The notes: generated by a model not told the origin, from the letters alone. Positions 1-10,996 are shown, counted from the first letter of the stretch. The stretch is DNA of 38,485 nt from Porogramme epimiltina (GCA_900155495.1 FTLJ01000707.1:1-38485), one strand, 5' to 3'. A program made the numbers and translations.

Positions 1-459
1 TTTCGTGCTCACCCAAAACCAGCGCTTGTCCTCGGTGGCAGTCCTTTGGGATCCTACGCGCGTCTACATCCGTCTCAAGAAAAATGCCCATCCTTCTAGC
101 CGCCTGGGCACACATGTCTTCCTGTGCTTTTCCGTTTGGTTTCTTATGTACTCCTCACTCGTCTAGTAGGGTCATAAACCTATTTGTAGCACCCAATAGT
201 ACTATCTATTCATACACTAGCGTGATAGGTGAGGGAAAGCACGCTATTTACGAAGAAGTAGACTCTTATAAGTGCACGCAAAGGAATATTAAGATGAGCT
301 GTTGCAGCGGCGCTGGTCAATCCGTGAGAACACGATGGCGAGGCGCTCGTGATAAGAGCAGGAGAAGGTGGCGCCCGCGTCGCGAAAACAAGCGCACGAG
401 AATGGAGGGTGGAAAATTCGCTGTGAATGGTGCGCTCTGAAGCAAAGAAATGGCATATT
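1..459. other. Unassigned left flank, no gene recognised
   Basis: No recognisable gene. The stretch does not align with the F-box exon 2/3 sequence that should follow F-box A if that module were complete, so it is foreign to the array. A plus-strand frame (84-440) and a minus-strand frame (210-608) are open, but they look compositionally random, rich in Arg, Ser and Pro, and show no family motif. They are treated as chance. Confidence 0.5.
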
Positions 460-1176
460 TTATGAGATATATGTGCTATAGATGTATACAGGAGTGTGCA
501 GAACAATTTTTGAGGCGGAGGGTGGCGTGGTGCGTGAACTCGCGAAACGGGAAAACGAAATGGGAAGTCCTGGGGACGAAACGGTATGAGCGCGGGACGA
601 GATGTCATTTCGCGAAAACATAAAGATCCTTTGCATTGTCAATTCTCTAACGGTGGATAAGACTGGAGTGACGAGGCTAGGAAATCGAGGGTGGAGGGGT
701 AGGTAGGGAACGCATACGGTCTTCCGTTCGGTCTCTTCCGATTGTATTTGACCGCTGGAGGGATAGGAATAAATGCCGAGGTGATTTATTGAGGATATGC
801 CTAGTCGGAAGAGCATGGGAAGGAGGGTGAGGACATTACTTGGTGGATAACGACGGTCCACTGGGAGCCCAATACCGAGGTATGGGACATGGGGAGACAG
901 GACGGTTGATGCTGCACTCATTTGTTGAGCGAGACCGGTCAATGAATTGACATCATCGATCCATATCACTCGATGGAGTTGCAATTTCGCTCGGGGGAGC
1001 CAGTTGCGACAGACCAGAAGACAGTTCCTGAGCGCACGATCAATAGCTTCAGGTAGAGCCTGTGTCCTCGGATCTCTACCGTCGGCGAGGGCATCGATGA
1101 TGTGGTCCCACAACTCAGGAGGGAGTTTGCGAGAGAAGGGAGGTGTAGGGGTGAGGGGCACGGGATCGAGATCCAT
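460..1176 (-). pseudogene. F-box-like gene A, 3' end replaced
   Basis: The start at 1176 gives MDLDPVPL, the same N-terminus as the other array members, followed by the F-box-like core (KLPPELWDHIIDAL, then ALRNCLLVCRNW). It can be aligned with paralogues B and D down to about 636, in the segment reading STVREL. Below that the homology ends abruptly and an unrelated 55-60 residue tail runs to a stop at 460. The second half of exon 1 and exons 2 and 3 of the paralogues are absent. The 238-codon frame is still open, so a chimeric protein is possible, but loss of the conserved C-terminal half makes a truncated pseudogene more likely. It is divergently oriented to NDUFV1 copy 1, which starts about 1.46 kb away. 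Confidence 0.65.
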
Positions 1177-2633
1177 GGTGGAGAGTGGAATTCGTGCTAG
1201 AGAGTGGGCGATCGAGGTAATATATGATCCTGTATTGGGGGCGGTGCTAGCGTGGTTGACCGCGTGAGCAGTGAGCACCGTTGCCAAACCTTGTACTCAA
1301 ACGTTAGGATACGCTGCCCACGCGATTACACTACAATTTGAGCAGAAAGAAGAGAGCGTTATGCGGAGAGAGGATGTAACCTAATAGTAGCTTATATACT
1401 CTGAGCACATCCCGCCTCTGATATCTATATCACTGCATTCACCGTGTCGTATATATATGACACGGAGTTGTGTGGTCATGCCATTACTACTGGTTGAGTA
1501 AACAGAGTTTGGTAGCTAATCAAGGAGGAATTGGGGAATCGGCCGGCACAGGGCAATGACGGACGTGCACGGCGTGGCGGTGAAACCGAGTACAAGAACC
1601 TAATATAGTGCAGCGGCGAGGGCGTGGAATTCGAACCTGAGAAGCGACGTTTGCAGGGTACGTATTAGCGTTGTGAATAGCAAGGAAAGAGAGATTAGGG
1701 GCATGAAATTTGAATGTATAAGGTCTGTGGTTCGGGGACGCCCATAAATCATGATTCGAGGGGGTCAAGAAACGGGCAAAGATGTGGGCCATTTTGAGCC
1801 CCGTCGAACGGGATGAGGGTGCTTGCATGGATGGAGAAAGCGGAGTAAGCATCGACGATGGACGTTGAAGCGATTATACAGCTAGCAAGTAGGACGGATG
1901 CCAGGGAGAAGACAGGCAGTTGACGTCCCCTAATGCCGGCTTGGAGAGGAGAACAATATAAGCTAGACGTGGCGCTACGGAAGAGGCAGTTCTGTGGCTT
2001 CATCGCGCTGGAAGGTGGCTCGAGCGGTGGCGCGGGCGGGCGACGGCGGCTGGGGTTGGTGGCCGGAGGGGAGAACTGGAAGGAAGAGCGTGTGAGCGTC
2101 CGGATGCCAGGTGGGAGCTGAAGAGACCCACACATCCGCGAACGAGAACAGGTTGCTCGTCCTCGTAGACGAAGAGCGCAATCGGGCCCCGGCTCACCCA
2201 CTGGCCATGATGCATGATTCCTCTCTGCGCCGTGACGGCGGCGCACGGCTCTCCTGGCAGGCGCTGGAATGGGGCCGAGACCGGTCCTGGATCGCAAGTG
2301 TGTGATTGGCTGGGGGTCAGGCACGGACCAAATACGCCCACACTCAGCACCTGGGACGTTGAGCGATCGCCGTTCGCCAACAAGCGCAGTGAGGGCGAGA
2401 GCCAGGTCGCCCCTTTTCGCGTCCTCTATGCCGTCTCTGCTGCCCCGTCACTGCTGTTTCAATGGTCCGGCATCCTTCGTATGAAAATCTCCTCCTTAGC
2501 AGGGACCAATCAGCCACAGGCTAGACAGAGCCACACGCAACTCGTCGCGACAGCCTGCCCGCGACGGCGCTGTCCGCGGCGAGCTCGACGCTGGTGCGTT
2601 ACACCGAGGGTGCGCCCTCCTCTTTCGCTTGTT
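1177..2633. promoter_or_regulatory. Divergent intergenic region of module 1, conserved in other modules
   Basis: This lies between the heads of F-box A (minus) and NDUFV1 copy 1 (plus). Large parts recur at 10997-12300 and 16118-17430, including the stretches near 1460-1560 and 1900-2110. A pair of opposed CCAAT-type motifs sits at 2305-2309 (ATTGG) and 2328-2336 (CCAAATACG), and a further CCAAT box at about 2511 lies some 120 bp before the NDUFV1 start codon. Several overlapping minus-strand frames are open here, but their reading frame is not kept between modules, so I take the block as duplicated non-coding DNA. Confidence 0.6.
2305..2336. promoter_or_regulatory. Opposed CCAAT-type element, repeated across modules
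   Basis: ATTGG followed 15-20 bp later by CCAAATACG and then a CACAC-rich stretch. Copies or close variants lie at about 6544, 7873, 12101-12131, 17191-17222, 17887, 23132-23156, 24638 and 34902-34933. ATTGG and CCAAT are the two orientations of the core bound by the HAP/NF-Y complex in fungi, so this could be a promoter element of the NDUFV1 side. It is about 300 bp upstream of the NDUFV1 start in copy 1. Function is inferred from motif and position only. Confidence 0.45.
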
Positions 2634-4473
2634 ATGCTTGCTCGGACGGTGCTGAAAGGTGCCACGTCTCCCCCTCCCCTCCCCATCCCCCTCGTTCGAA
2701 CAGAGATAGCGCGGCGGTCCCGTGCCAAACTCCGCCGTTCGTTTACGACAGTGCAGGTCACGCCCGCCCGCCGCTATGGCGGGCTCAAGGATCAGGACTG
2801 CATCTTCACCAACGCCTACTGCAGGCACAACCACGGCATCAACGGCGCGACGGCGGTGTCCTCCGCCTGCCCCTGTTGCCCGCATGAAATGACCGACGCG
2901 GCCCCCCTATTCCCGCGGTGACTGGCGCAAAACGAAGGAGATCGTCCTCGAGGGCGATAGCTGGATCATCGACACTATCAAGAACTAGGGCCTGCGCGAG
3001 CGCCGCGGCGCCGGCTTCCCCTGTGGCTTCAAGTGGAGTTCCATGAACAAGCCTGGCTAGGAGAAGGTCCCTCGGTGAACACTCACGCCCTTCCTACCCT
3101 TACCCCTTCCCATCCCAACCCCCCATTTCCCCCGCTGACCGCGGTACCCCGTCGTCAACGCGGACGAGGGTGAGCCCGGGACGTGCAAGGATCCCGAGAT
3201 CATGCGCGGCGACCCCATAAGCTCGTCGAGGGCTGCCGCGTCGCGGGGCGCGCAATGAACGCGAACGCCGCATACATCTACATCCGCGGCTACTTCTTCT
3301 ACGAGGCGTCGCACGTCCAGCCGGCGATCGACGAGGCGTACAAGGCCGGCTTCCTCGGCAAGGACGCGTGCGGGACCGGGTACGCGTTCGACGTGTACGT
3401 CCACCGCGGGGCCGGCGCGTACATCTGCGGGGAGGAGACTGCGCTGATCGAGAGTATCGAGGGGAAGCAGGGCAAACCGCGTCTGAAGCCGCCGTTCCTG
3501 GCGGACGTCGGTCTGTTCGGGTGCCCGACGACGGTGGCGAACGTGGAGACGGTGTCGGTTGCGCCGACGATCTGCCGGCGGGGCGCGCCGTGGTTCGCGG
3601 TGTTTAAGAGGAAGCGGAAGGAGGGCACGAAGGTGTTCTGCGTGTCGGGGCACGTGAACAACCCTTGTGTGGTGGGGGGGGTGTACATCCCGCTGAAGGA
3701 CCTGATTGAGAAGCACTGCGGTGGTGTGCGGGGCGGGTGGGACAACCTGCTGAGTATCATCCCTGACGGGAGCTCTGTCCCCGTACTACCGATTGACCAG
3801 TGCGCAGGGGCCTTGTGAGTATCATGTTCTATCTCTCGTGGGCACGTCTAACTTCGGGGCAGGATGGACTACGACTCGCTGAAGGATACACAGTCTCGTC
3901 TCGGGACGGGTGCTGTCACCGTGATGGACAAGAGCACTCATATTGTGAAGGCTATCGCTCGTTTTGCGCACGTAAGTATCTTTTCATCGTCGCCGTCGCC
4001 CTCCGTCTACCCTGCCACCCACCGACCCGCTCCCCGCTCCCCGTCGTCGTTGTGCCCCTCTTCACTTTGACATTGTTCTGCCATCCCCATCGCTCCGCCG
4101 CATCGTCACGTCTGACTTCATCCCCTTACAGTTGTACCAGCACAAGTGCTGCGGCCAGTGCATGACCCGCGGCGAAGGCACGACCTGGATGATGAACATG
4201 ATGGACTGCTTCGCCTCAGGTCGCGGGCACGCGCGCGAGATCAACATGCTGCTCGAGCTCACGAAGCAGGTCGAGGGCCGCACGATCTGCGCGCTGGGCG
4301 ACGCGGCGGCATGGCCGATCCAGGGCTTGATGCGGTACTTCCGCTTCGAGGTCGAGGCTGGGATAGCGGCGTTCCGGAGGGAGCAGGGCGCGGCGGTGCT
4401 GTTTTGGGGGCGGATGAGCGGCGAGGTGGACCCTACGCTCGCGGTGCCGGATAACCTGGGTACGAATAGATAG
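2634..4473 (+). pseudogene. NDUFV1: NDUFV1 (complex I 51-kDa subunit) copy 1, near full length, disabled
   Basis: The intact family member is the matrix-arm subunit of complex I that binds NADH, FMN and iron-sulfur cluster N3. Here an ATG at 2634 opens an Arg/Ser-rich presequence-like region (about 50 codons), followed by [16 protein letters not shown]. The FMN loop is damaged (RRGAGFPCGFKW). The NADH/FMN region [16 protein letters not shown] and the [20 protein letters not shown] stretch are well kept within 3183-3818. Introns lie at 3815-3862 and 3972-4131. Defects: in-frame TAG at 2986 and 3058 (the latter replaces the Trp of GWEK), an unspliceable insert near 2850-2913, no AG at the expected acceptor near 3140, and a one-base loss at 3211-3218. 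The cluster motif reads CGQCMTR instead of CxxCxxC, so the third cysteine is lost; the fourth (TICALGD) remains. The C-terminus ends early at LGTNR. Coding use is GC-rich. It is almost certainly a pseudogene, although exons 3-5 could still be transcribed. Confidence 0.93.
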
Positions 4474-4759
4474 TAGGTGGAGCGTGTTGTGTGCGCGAAG
4501 AGTGTGTGAGAAGCTGAGGTGTATTGAAGATATGCGCAGAGGACGAGTTCATGGAACGATCGAAGACTATTCAGAGCAATACAAGTACACATCCCCCAGA
4601 GTGAGCTCGTGCATGTGGTGCTGCCCTTTTCCGACAACCCAAGATGCGACTCGACAGCACCCTCCACGACCTCGAGTTATTTGCAAGTATGGAATGGTAT
4701 CACGAAATGGAAGGAATGTCTCTAGTCATCGTGGAACTCTGAACGATACAGAGGGTGTA
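4474..4759. other. Convergent 3' spacer, conserved among modules
   Basis: This tail-to-tail spacer lies between NDUFV1 copy 1 and F-box B. Closely similar sequence follows the other NDUFV1 relics at 9235-9597, 14392-14725, 19408-19922 and about 37180-37560. Recognisable shared parts are the stretch after the NDUFV1 stop (GGAGCGTGTTGTGTGCG) and the one around GAGCAATACAAGTACAC. It probably holds the 3' UTRs of both genes. No conserved reading frame is seen. Confidence 0.6.
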
Positions 4760-6154
4760 TCAGCGGATTGTCAATATCACTGCGCACCCGCACGCACGTA
4801 GTTCCACTTCCAGTCGTCCTTCCTCTGACGCCTTCGGGAAAAATGCCATCATTTTGATCCAAATATCTTCCTCCTTGTCCTCGTACTTCCTGGGTATCGA
4901 TAACACCATGAACTGGATGGCCAACGGCGGATCACCTGCATAATTGTGTGTAGGTCAGCGGGGGACCACACCGAAGGTACTCTATTGATAGAGAGAGCAA
5001 ACATACTGCTCCAGTTTTCATCCAAGGCTGAGACATTTTGTCCGAGGTTGCCGGTTTCTTCTCCGGGTGAGAGAACCGACTGCATTGACGACCACGTAAG
5101 AGACACCCTGAGATATCTAGATGATACTTTCGTGGGTTTCCAAGACTGCAACATTGTCCAAATAATTTGGAAGTGCTCGGGCTGATATCCATCTACAATA
5201 ATTTTCTCAAGTTTTGTAAATCTTGCTAAGGACATTCGAGCGTTCTCCCCGGATATGGGATCTGACGATACATCTTGCACATCTCGCTCGCTTTTGGTAT
5301 AAAATTCAAGGAACAAAGTGGACAACTGGCCGGGAAGAGCGGCGAGAACCCTATTGATACCATAGGTGCTGATACGGTGAAGCTAGTATACGAGATGTAT
5401 GAGCTCGAGCATGCGGAGTATAGACATGGTGGTGTGTGCGTACGTTAAGCGTAAGAAGGTGCGGTAGGAATGTGCGGCCTTTCTTGTGCGTCATGCATCC
5501 TGGGACAACACCGAGGGTGAGCCACCGCACATGGTCGCAAAAGAGGTTTTCCAAGCACAGGAAGCAGTTGAGAAATCTGCCAAAGTCGGAAAAGTTCCTG
5601 AATGTCACATCGGTGATTGTCAATTGTCTAACGGTGGATAGGACTGGAGTGACGAGGCTAGGAAAGCGAGGGTGGAGGGGTAGGTAGGGAACGCATGCGG
5701 TCTTCTGTTCGGTCTCTTCCGACTGAATCTGACCGCTGCCCTGACAGCTCAAGCTGAGCCGATTTATTGAGGATATGCCTAGTCGGAAGAGCATGGGAAG
5801 GAGGGTGAGGACATTACTTGGTGGATAACGACCGTCCTCTGGGAAGTTGATACCGAGGGATGGGACATGGGGAGACAGGGCGGTTGATGCTGCACTCATT
5901 CGCTGAGCTAGACCGGTCAATGTATTGACATCCTCGATATATACCATTCGACGAAGGTGCAGTTTTGCTCGGGAGAGCCAGCTGTGACACACCAGACAAC
6001 AGTTTCTGAGCGCACGATCAGTAGCTTCAGGTAGAGCCCGTGTCCTCGGATCCTTGTCGTCGGCGAGGGCATCGATGATGTAGTCCCACAACTCAAGAGG
6101 CAGTTTGCGAGAGAAGGGAAGGGTGGGAGTGAGGGCCACGGGATCGAGATCCAT
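4760..6154 (-). CDS. F-box-like protein B, 420 aa, three exons
   Basis: Model: complement(join(4760..4935,5007..5382,5444..6154)), totalling 421 codons including stop, with no internal stop. Introns are 61 and 71 nt with GTACGC...TAG and GTATGT...CAG borders, in phases 0 and 1. The N-terminus MDLDPVAL is followed by an F-box-like helix region (about residues 17-80: KLPLELWDYIIDALADD, ALRNCCLVCHSW). The rest is leucine-rich repeat-like sequence with no catalytic motif. F-box proteins usually bind Skp1 and present substrates to SCF ubiquitin ligases; that role is inferred here. The upstream ATG is chosen because its context GAGATCCATGG (read on the plus strand) is kept in every module. The Pfam-level F-box match is not verified. 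It is head-to-head with NDUFV1 relic 2 and tail-to-tail with copy 1. Confidence 0.85.
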
Positions 6155-7034
6155 GGTGGAGAGTGGAATTCGTGCTAGGGAGTGGTCGAGGAAGGGAGAT
6201 GCGAGAGGGGAGCTATCGCGATAATATATGTAGTATCCTGTATTGGGGGCGGCGAGCTCAATTGGTAGACCATATGAGCACTACACAAAAACCTTGAGTA
6301 TATTTGAGCGCCGGCCGCGGGGCGGTGACCTTCCAGACCTGCGAGGTGACTGGAGTGGTGTCTCGGATGGGGAATGACGGCCGCAGCCTGTGCTCTGAGG
6401 CGAGGAGCCGTGCGGTGAGTGACAAGCTGTCATCCCAGGAGGAATATACATCCGCGGATGAGGATACTTTCCTCGCACGGGGACGAGTCGGAGCGCAGCG
6501 CCCCGGGGGCCGGCGCCCGATCGCGAGCAGGTCGGGCAGGGATGAAATACGACCACACACGCGTGGCGTCTGACGGCCCGTATGACGTAATCGATCTCGA
6601 GGCTGAGGCTGCCCTTCTTTGCGCTCTCTGCGTCGTTTTCCCCATACTCTTCCTCACACCCCACCCGCTCTTGAGGACTAACTTCATGCCGTCTCGTGTA
6701 GGTTGTACTCTCCGTGAAGATTAAGCAGTTCTGTGGCTGCGGAATGCCCACAGGTCATCCCGAGTCCTGTCACAGGCGACCTCGCACCCTGGGATCCTTG
6801 CAGAGCTGGCGTTCTCAGGCGGCGGAGTACGTGGTGCGAGGCTTATTACTGCTGTCCTCAGAGAGCTTGCTCGTTTGACGTGTAAAATTCGCGCAGGCTG
6901 TCCGCCAGCAGTGTAGCTTGGGGACGTTGAGTGAATGCAGTGCAAAAGAAAAGAAGGCGGCTTGCGTCATGAGCTGCCTTTGAACATTCATGTGCTGTAA
7001 CAGTGTGCGAACACATTTCGGATTAGTCCTTTGC
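6155..7034. promoter_or_regulatory. Divergent spacer of module 2, shortened
   Basis: The first 140 bp match the region upstream of the other F-box genes, including the conserved GTATTGGGGGCGG stretch. At about 6300 the match jumps into sequence that corresponds to the distal part of the spacer in module 4 (about 16890 onward), so roughly 0.6 kb present in other modules is missing. A degenerate GAAATACGACCACACAC element lies at 6544. The segment near 6725-6790 matches 17395-17490. No conserved reading frame is seen. Confidence 0.5.
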
Positions 7035-7240
7035 CTCTACAGTACTATAAACCCGTGCCGTGCGGACCGCGCACGAGGTGTGATGAAGTCACAATCCAGG
7101 GGCAAGATGATTCATATGAAGGCCGCTTTCCCCGAAGTGACGAGTATAATATTGGTGAGTCTGTGATCAACAAATTCATGGAATGCGGTGATGACCGCAC
7201 GTTGTTGTCCCTCGGTGACGCGGTTGTACGGGAAATCTAG
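7035..7240 (+). pseudogene. NDUFV1: NDUFV1 relic 2a, very diverged C-terminal exon
   Basis: After a polypyrimidine tract ending in CTCTACAG the frame reads YYKPVPCGPRTRCDEVT. This aligns with the N3 iron-sulfur loop of the family (FYKHESCGQCTPCREGT), with two of the three cysteines kept. It continues to DDRTLLSLGDAVV, matching the [13 protein letters not shown] segment, and ends at a stop at 7238-7240. Identity to the family is low and the fourth cluster cysteine is lost. It is much more decayed than the C-terminal exon at 8939-9229 in the same module, so it is probably from an older duplication. The assignment rests on two short motif matches in one frame. Confidence 0.55.
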
Positions 7241-7544
7241 AGCCTCGTGCTCTCTTCCGCACGCTAGAGGCGTGCCTTGCGGTGCCCAGGCGAACCTTTG
7301 CGCCAGTAAAGGAAGGGACCGCACGTGGAGACACGACGCGCGTGGCTCAGGTCAATTTCCCCAGCCACTACCTGGCCCATGTAATTCCTCGTAAACGTCA
7401 GAGCAATACACATCGTTTGCCTTGGAGGGCTTTCGGCGCCTTGCGTTATCGCTTGGGGAGGCGATGCTAAGCGACTGAGGGTTGGCATGGGTAGCGAGGG
7501 GGATAGAGTGCCAACCGTATCATAATCCATGAGAGGGGGCTGTG

Positions 7545-8900
7545 AGGGCGAGGTTCTGGAGGGCGTTGACAGCGTGGAATGTGGAGCGGGGCGATGTTGG
7601 AAGTGAATGTACTGTATAAGCTTTTGCTATTCATGTAATATGCGGGAACCTAATACGGTGGCCTGACACTGACAGCCGCTGTTTTCACACACCTTCGCGA
7701 TGGTAACCGCGCCAGGGCCATTGGGAGCTTTGGCATCCAAGTTGGCGTGCCCGGCGGTGGGTCGCTACGCCCGCCGGCCGAGGATTCGAATTTCGGAATA
7801 CGGCCGCGCTCCGTAGAGGCGAACTCGGCAAATTCCGTGGCGTAGCTAGGTGGCTGGTTGCTCAGCCACAAGCCAAATACGCGCACACACTGCGTCGAGG
7901 AATGCGGGCCCGGGGAGCGCCAGAGTCCCCGCAACCGTTCTCCCCATCTCGTGCGGTAGTACCGTAGGCCACGGTCCAGTCCTCCCAATCTCCGCTCAGT
8001 GCCAGACGCGCCTACCCGAGAAAGCGCCTCTCCGCCGCGCGCATCATCCGGGCAGTCCTCCCCCTCGAGTCACAAGTACGTCCTAACTGTGAGTGCACCC
8101 CTTTCGCCGCTGTGCTTACGGTATTTTTTGCGAGGGCTCCGCGGATCGACTCCATTTCAATCTGCGAACAGCGAGTGCGCGGCATGGATGTGGGATATTA
8201 TGATTGTGAGTGTCCAATTCATTCTCCCCCCCTTTCCACTGCAGTTGTTCCTCTATCTCCCCGTTTTAGGTGCTAACAAACGTCAATCTCATGCGCTTAC
8301 CTACAACGATTGTGGTGACATGCACTGCACCCTCCAAAGACCCTTCGTAAATCGCTTCATCCAGTCCGGTTCAGGTACCAACACTTCTGGGAACCCACCC
8401 GCAAGAACTCCATGTTCGCATGTGATGTCTCACCCCAAGCACTCGTCAGGGGTGCTCCCTGGACCAGACACGCCGCTATAGCTCGGGCCGCGAGCATGCA
8501 CAGGTACGCTTCTTCCTTACATTTGAATCCGCTTGTTTATATTCATGAAGAGGGACGTAGACGCTGAGGGGGTAACACCCCCACAGCGTTGACGTTCCCT
8601 TCTGTTGCTCATTGTCGTGTGCACCGCCTTCGCCGACCATATATCTGCCTCCACTCTGGGTCCGGCATCCCTTTCCTTGTGTAGTGTGCCTCAGTAGTTC
8701 TTGGGGCCGCACGAGGTGAAACGTGTGGTACATATGCGCGCGGCGCGCCGCTGTGTCGTATTGCAGAGTAAGAGCGAGCCTATGCTTCGTGACGTGTCCC
8801 CTTGACTAGTCTCTTTGGTGATAGGACGTATCCTCTAGGAATGAATGTCGAGGGCATTGACAGCTCAGATGGGGAGCTAGGGCTGTACGTAGCACACATT
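7545..8900. repeat. Direct repeat copy 1 (partner 17540-18990)
   Basis: About 450 bp (7555-8010) is nearly identical to 17555-18015, differing by scattered substitutions and small indels. The match continues more weakly to about 8900, interrupted by roughly 100 bp present only in the second copy (about 18045-18150). It includes the hairpin GTGGCTG/CAGCCAC at 7850-7869 followed by CCAAATACGCGCACACAC. The plus-strand frame 7999-8481 is open, but its counterpart is not open in the same way, so no gene is called. The phrase ECAAWMWDIM near 8170-8205 vaguely recalls the NDUFV1 segment [10 protein letters not shown]; this is weak. Confidence 0.8.
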
Positions 8901-8938
8901 TCAGTCAATAATACTATTTATGTGCTAGTCATCAAAGC

Positions 8939-9229
8939 ATGCCGTACTGTGAGGACGCGATGTTGGTCACGAACATGACAGCCCGCTTCTCCGAGGGTGG
9001 CGGGCACGCGCGCGGGATCGACATGCTCCTCAAGCTCACGAAGCAGGTCAAGTCCCGCACGTTCTGCGCGCTGGGTAAAACCGTGGCCAGTCCAGGGTTT
9101 CATGTGTCTCTTCCAGCGCGAGGTGGGTGCGTGGGGACGGATCGCGGGGTTCCGGCGAGAACAGGGCACGGTGTTGTTGAGGGGCAGGATGGAGAGCTAG
9201 GTGTCCCGGAGTGCTGGCGGTGCAGTTGA
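8939..9229 (+). pseudogene. NDUFV1: NDUFV1 relic 2b, C-terminal exon fragment
   Basis: The frame reads PYCEDAMLVTNMTARFSE and then GHARGIDMLLKLTKQVKS, followed by RTFCALGK. These match the family's last exon ([38 protein letters not shown]). After the match to the conserved Trp-Pro region the frame shifts, and the rest continues in another frame as AGFRREQGTVLLRGRMES. There is no CGQC loop, and the FMN and NADH domains are absent from the module, so this is an exon fragment. The closest relative in the window is relic 4 (19090-19407), with which it shares the preceding repeat. Confidence 0.85.
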
Positions 9230-9597
9230 ACCCAGGAGAGAAGTTTCCCGGGGTGTCGTGGCGAGGTAGAATGGGTTTAGGTCTTAGTGGAGTGTGTTGT
9301 ATGCGTGGAGGGTATGTGAAGAGCCGTACGTGCAGTACTGCAGGTGACAGTATTGAGGTGCGGGCGGAAGACAAGGAGTCGGTGGATCAATCTAAGAGCC
9401 TTCCGAGCAATACAAGTGCACGCCCACGAGATGATGCTCGCCAAGTGACCCTTGTCCAACAACACAAACACTACGGTGCCGCTCGACGGCACCCTCCCCG
9501 ACTTTGAGCCGTTTGCAAGTATGTGATTGAATTTGCAAATGGAAGTCCTACTCGTCTTCTGGATCATCGTGGAAGTCTAAACGACATGGTTGGTGTG
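9230..9597. other. Convergent 3' spacer of module 2/3
   Basis: Tail-to-tail spacer between NDUFV1 relic 2b and F-box C. It matches the 4474-4759 spacer in order and content, including the GAGCAATACAAGTGCACG stretch near 9407. No gene is seen. Confidence 0.55.
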
Positions 9598-10996
9598 TTA
9601 GGGGACTGTCAGTATCACCGAGCACCCGCACGCACATAATTCCACCTTCAATCGTCCTCCCTCCGACGCTTTCTGAAACAACTTCTTCACGTTCATCGAA
9701 ATCCCTTCCTCCTGGTCCTTGTATTTGTTGGGTATACCGTCCACGGTCAGCTCGACTGTTAAAGGTGGTTCACCTGAAGGATTGTGCGCATGTTAGAGAG
9801 AGAAGCCAAATGAGCTCTATTCATAGAGGGCAAACATACCACCGCAGTTTTCCTCCGGGGCTGATACGTTCTGTCCGTGACTCCCAATTCCTTCTCCGGT
9901 TGAGAGGACCGACTGCATTGTCCCCCACCGAGAATACACTGCTAGATGTCTAGACGATGCTTCCGTAGGTTTCCAAGAGCGGAGCACTGCCTGGAGGCTT
10001 TTGAAGTGCTTGGCCCCATATCCATACACGGTAAGTCTGTCGAGGTTCGTGAGTTTTGCTAAGGAAATTTGAGGGTTCTCACCAGTCACGGGATCCGATA
10101 CTATGTCTTGCACATCCCGCTCGCCTTTGTCTTCAAATTTAAACATAAAAGTGCGCAACTGATCCTCTGGGAGAGCGGCAAGAATCTTGTTGATACCATA
10201 GGTATGGATACCACCAAGCTAGTATAGGAGATGCATGAGCTCGAGCGTGCGGGATACAGGTGGGGCGACGTGTACGTACGTGAAGCTGACGAAGGTTTTG
10301 TAGGAATGTGCGGCCGTTCTTGCGAGTCATGCATCCCGGGACAACACCGAGGGTGGACCACTGCACACCTATGCAATGGAGCCGTTCTAGGCGCAGGAAG
10401 CAGTGGAGAAACTTGCCGAAGTCGGAAAAGTTCATGAATGTCATATCAATCATCCAAAACTCCCTTACGGTGGAGAAAACTGGTAAGACGAGGCTAGGAA
10501 AGCGAGGGTGGATCGAGAGGTAAGGGAGGAATACAGCTCCCTGTTCGGTCTCTTGTAGTGGTAATTGGGGGACGGGGTGGTTGGACATTCGCAAGGTGAG
10601 CTCATTTATGGAGGATATGCCTAGTCGAAAGAGAATCGGAAGGAGGGTGAGGACGTTGCTTGGTGGATAACGATGGTACCATGGCAAACCGAGGCGAAGA
10701 TGAGAAACATGGGGAGACAGGACGTTTGATGTTGAACTCATTCGTTGAGCAAGATGGGTCAATGTATTGACGTCGTCGATATATATCTCCTCACGAAGGT
10801 GCAATTTTGCTCGGGGGAGCCAGTTGCGACAGACCAGAGCGCAGTTTCGGAGAGCGCGATCTGTATCTTCAGGTAGAGCCCGGGTCTTTGAGTCCCTGTC
10901 GCCGGCGAGTGCATCGATGACCAGGTCCCACAACTCAGGAGGGAGTTTTTGAGAGAAGGGAAGAGCGAGGGCAAGGGGCACGGTATTGAGATCCAT
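9598..10996 (-). CDS. F-box-like protein C, 423 aa, three exons
   Basis: Model: complement(join(9598..9773,9840..10218,10280..10996)), 424 codons including stop, fully open. Introns are 61 nt (phase 0) and 66 nt (phase 1), with donors GTACGT and GTATGT. The N-terminus is MDLNTVPLALAL, then QKLPPELWDLVIDALAGD and ALRNCALVCRNW, the F-box-like core; a long Leu-rich region follows. Exon 2 contains FEDKGERDVQD and the conserved LRSWKPTEASSRHL. It groups with E (shared MDLN start and FEDKGE) rather than with B and D. The likely role is SCF substrate adaptor, inferred from family resemblance only. It shares a divergent spacer with NDUFV1 relic 3. Confidence 0.86.

Noticed and set aside
1177..2633. 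Spacer block as a retrotransposon LTR
   Set aside because: No flanking direct repeats, primer-binding site or reverse transcriptase sequence found nearby; it moves only as part of whole modules.
2496..2885. Minus-strand open frame of 129 codons over the NDUFV1 leader
   Set aside because: Gly/Arg-rich, antisense to the presequence exon of copy 1, and not kept in the other modules.
3057..3716. Long minus-strand open frame of 219 codons
   Set aside because: It is the antisense of the well-conserved NDUFV1 exon; GC-rich codon use on the plus strand keeps the opposite frame open.
2634..4473. NDUFV1 copy 1 as the functional complex I gene
   Set aside because: Two in-frame stops, a frameshift, a missing splice acceptor and a lost iron-sulfur cysteine cannot all be explained by sequencing error.
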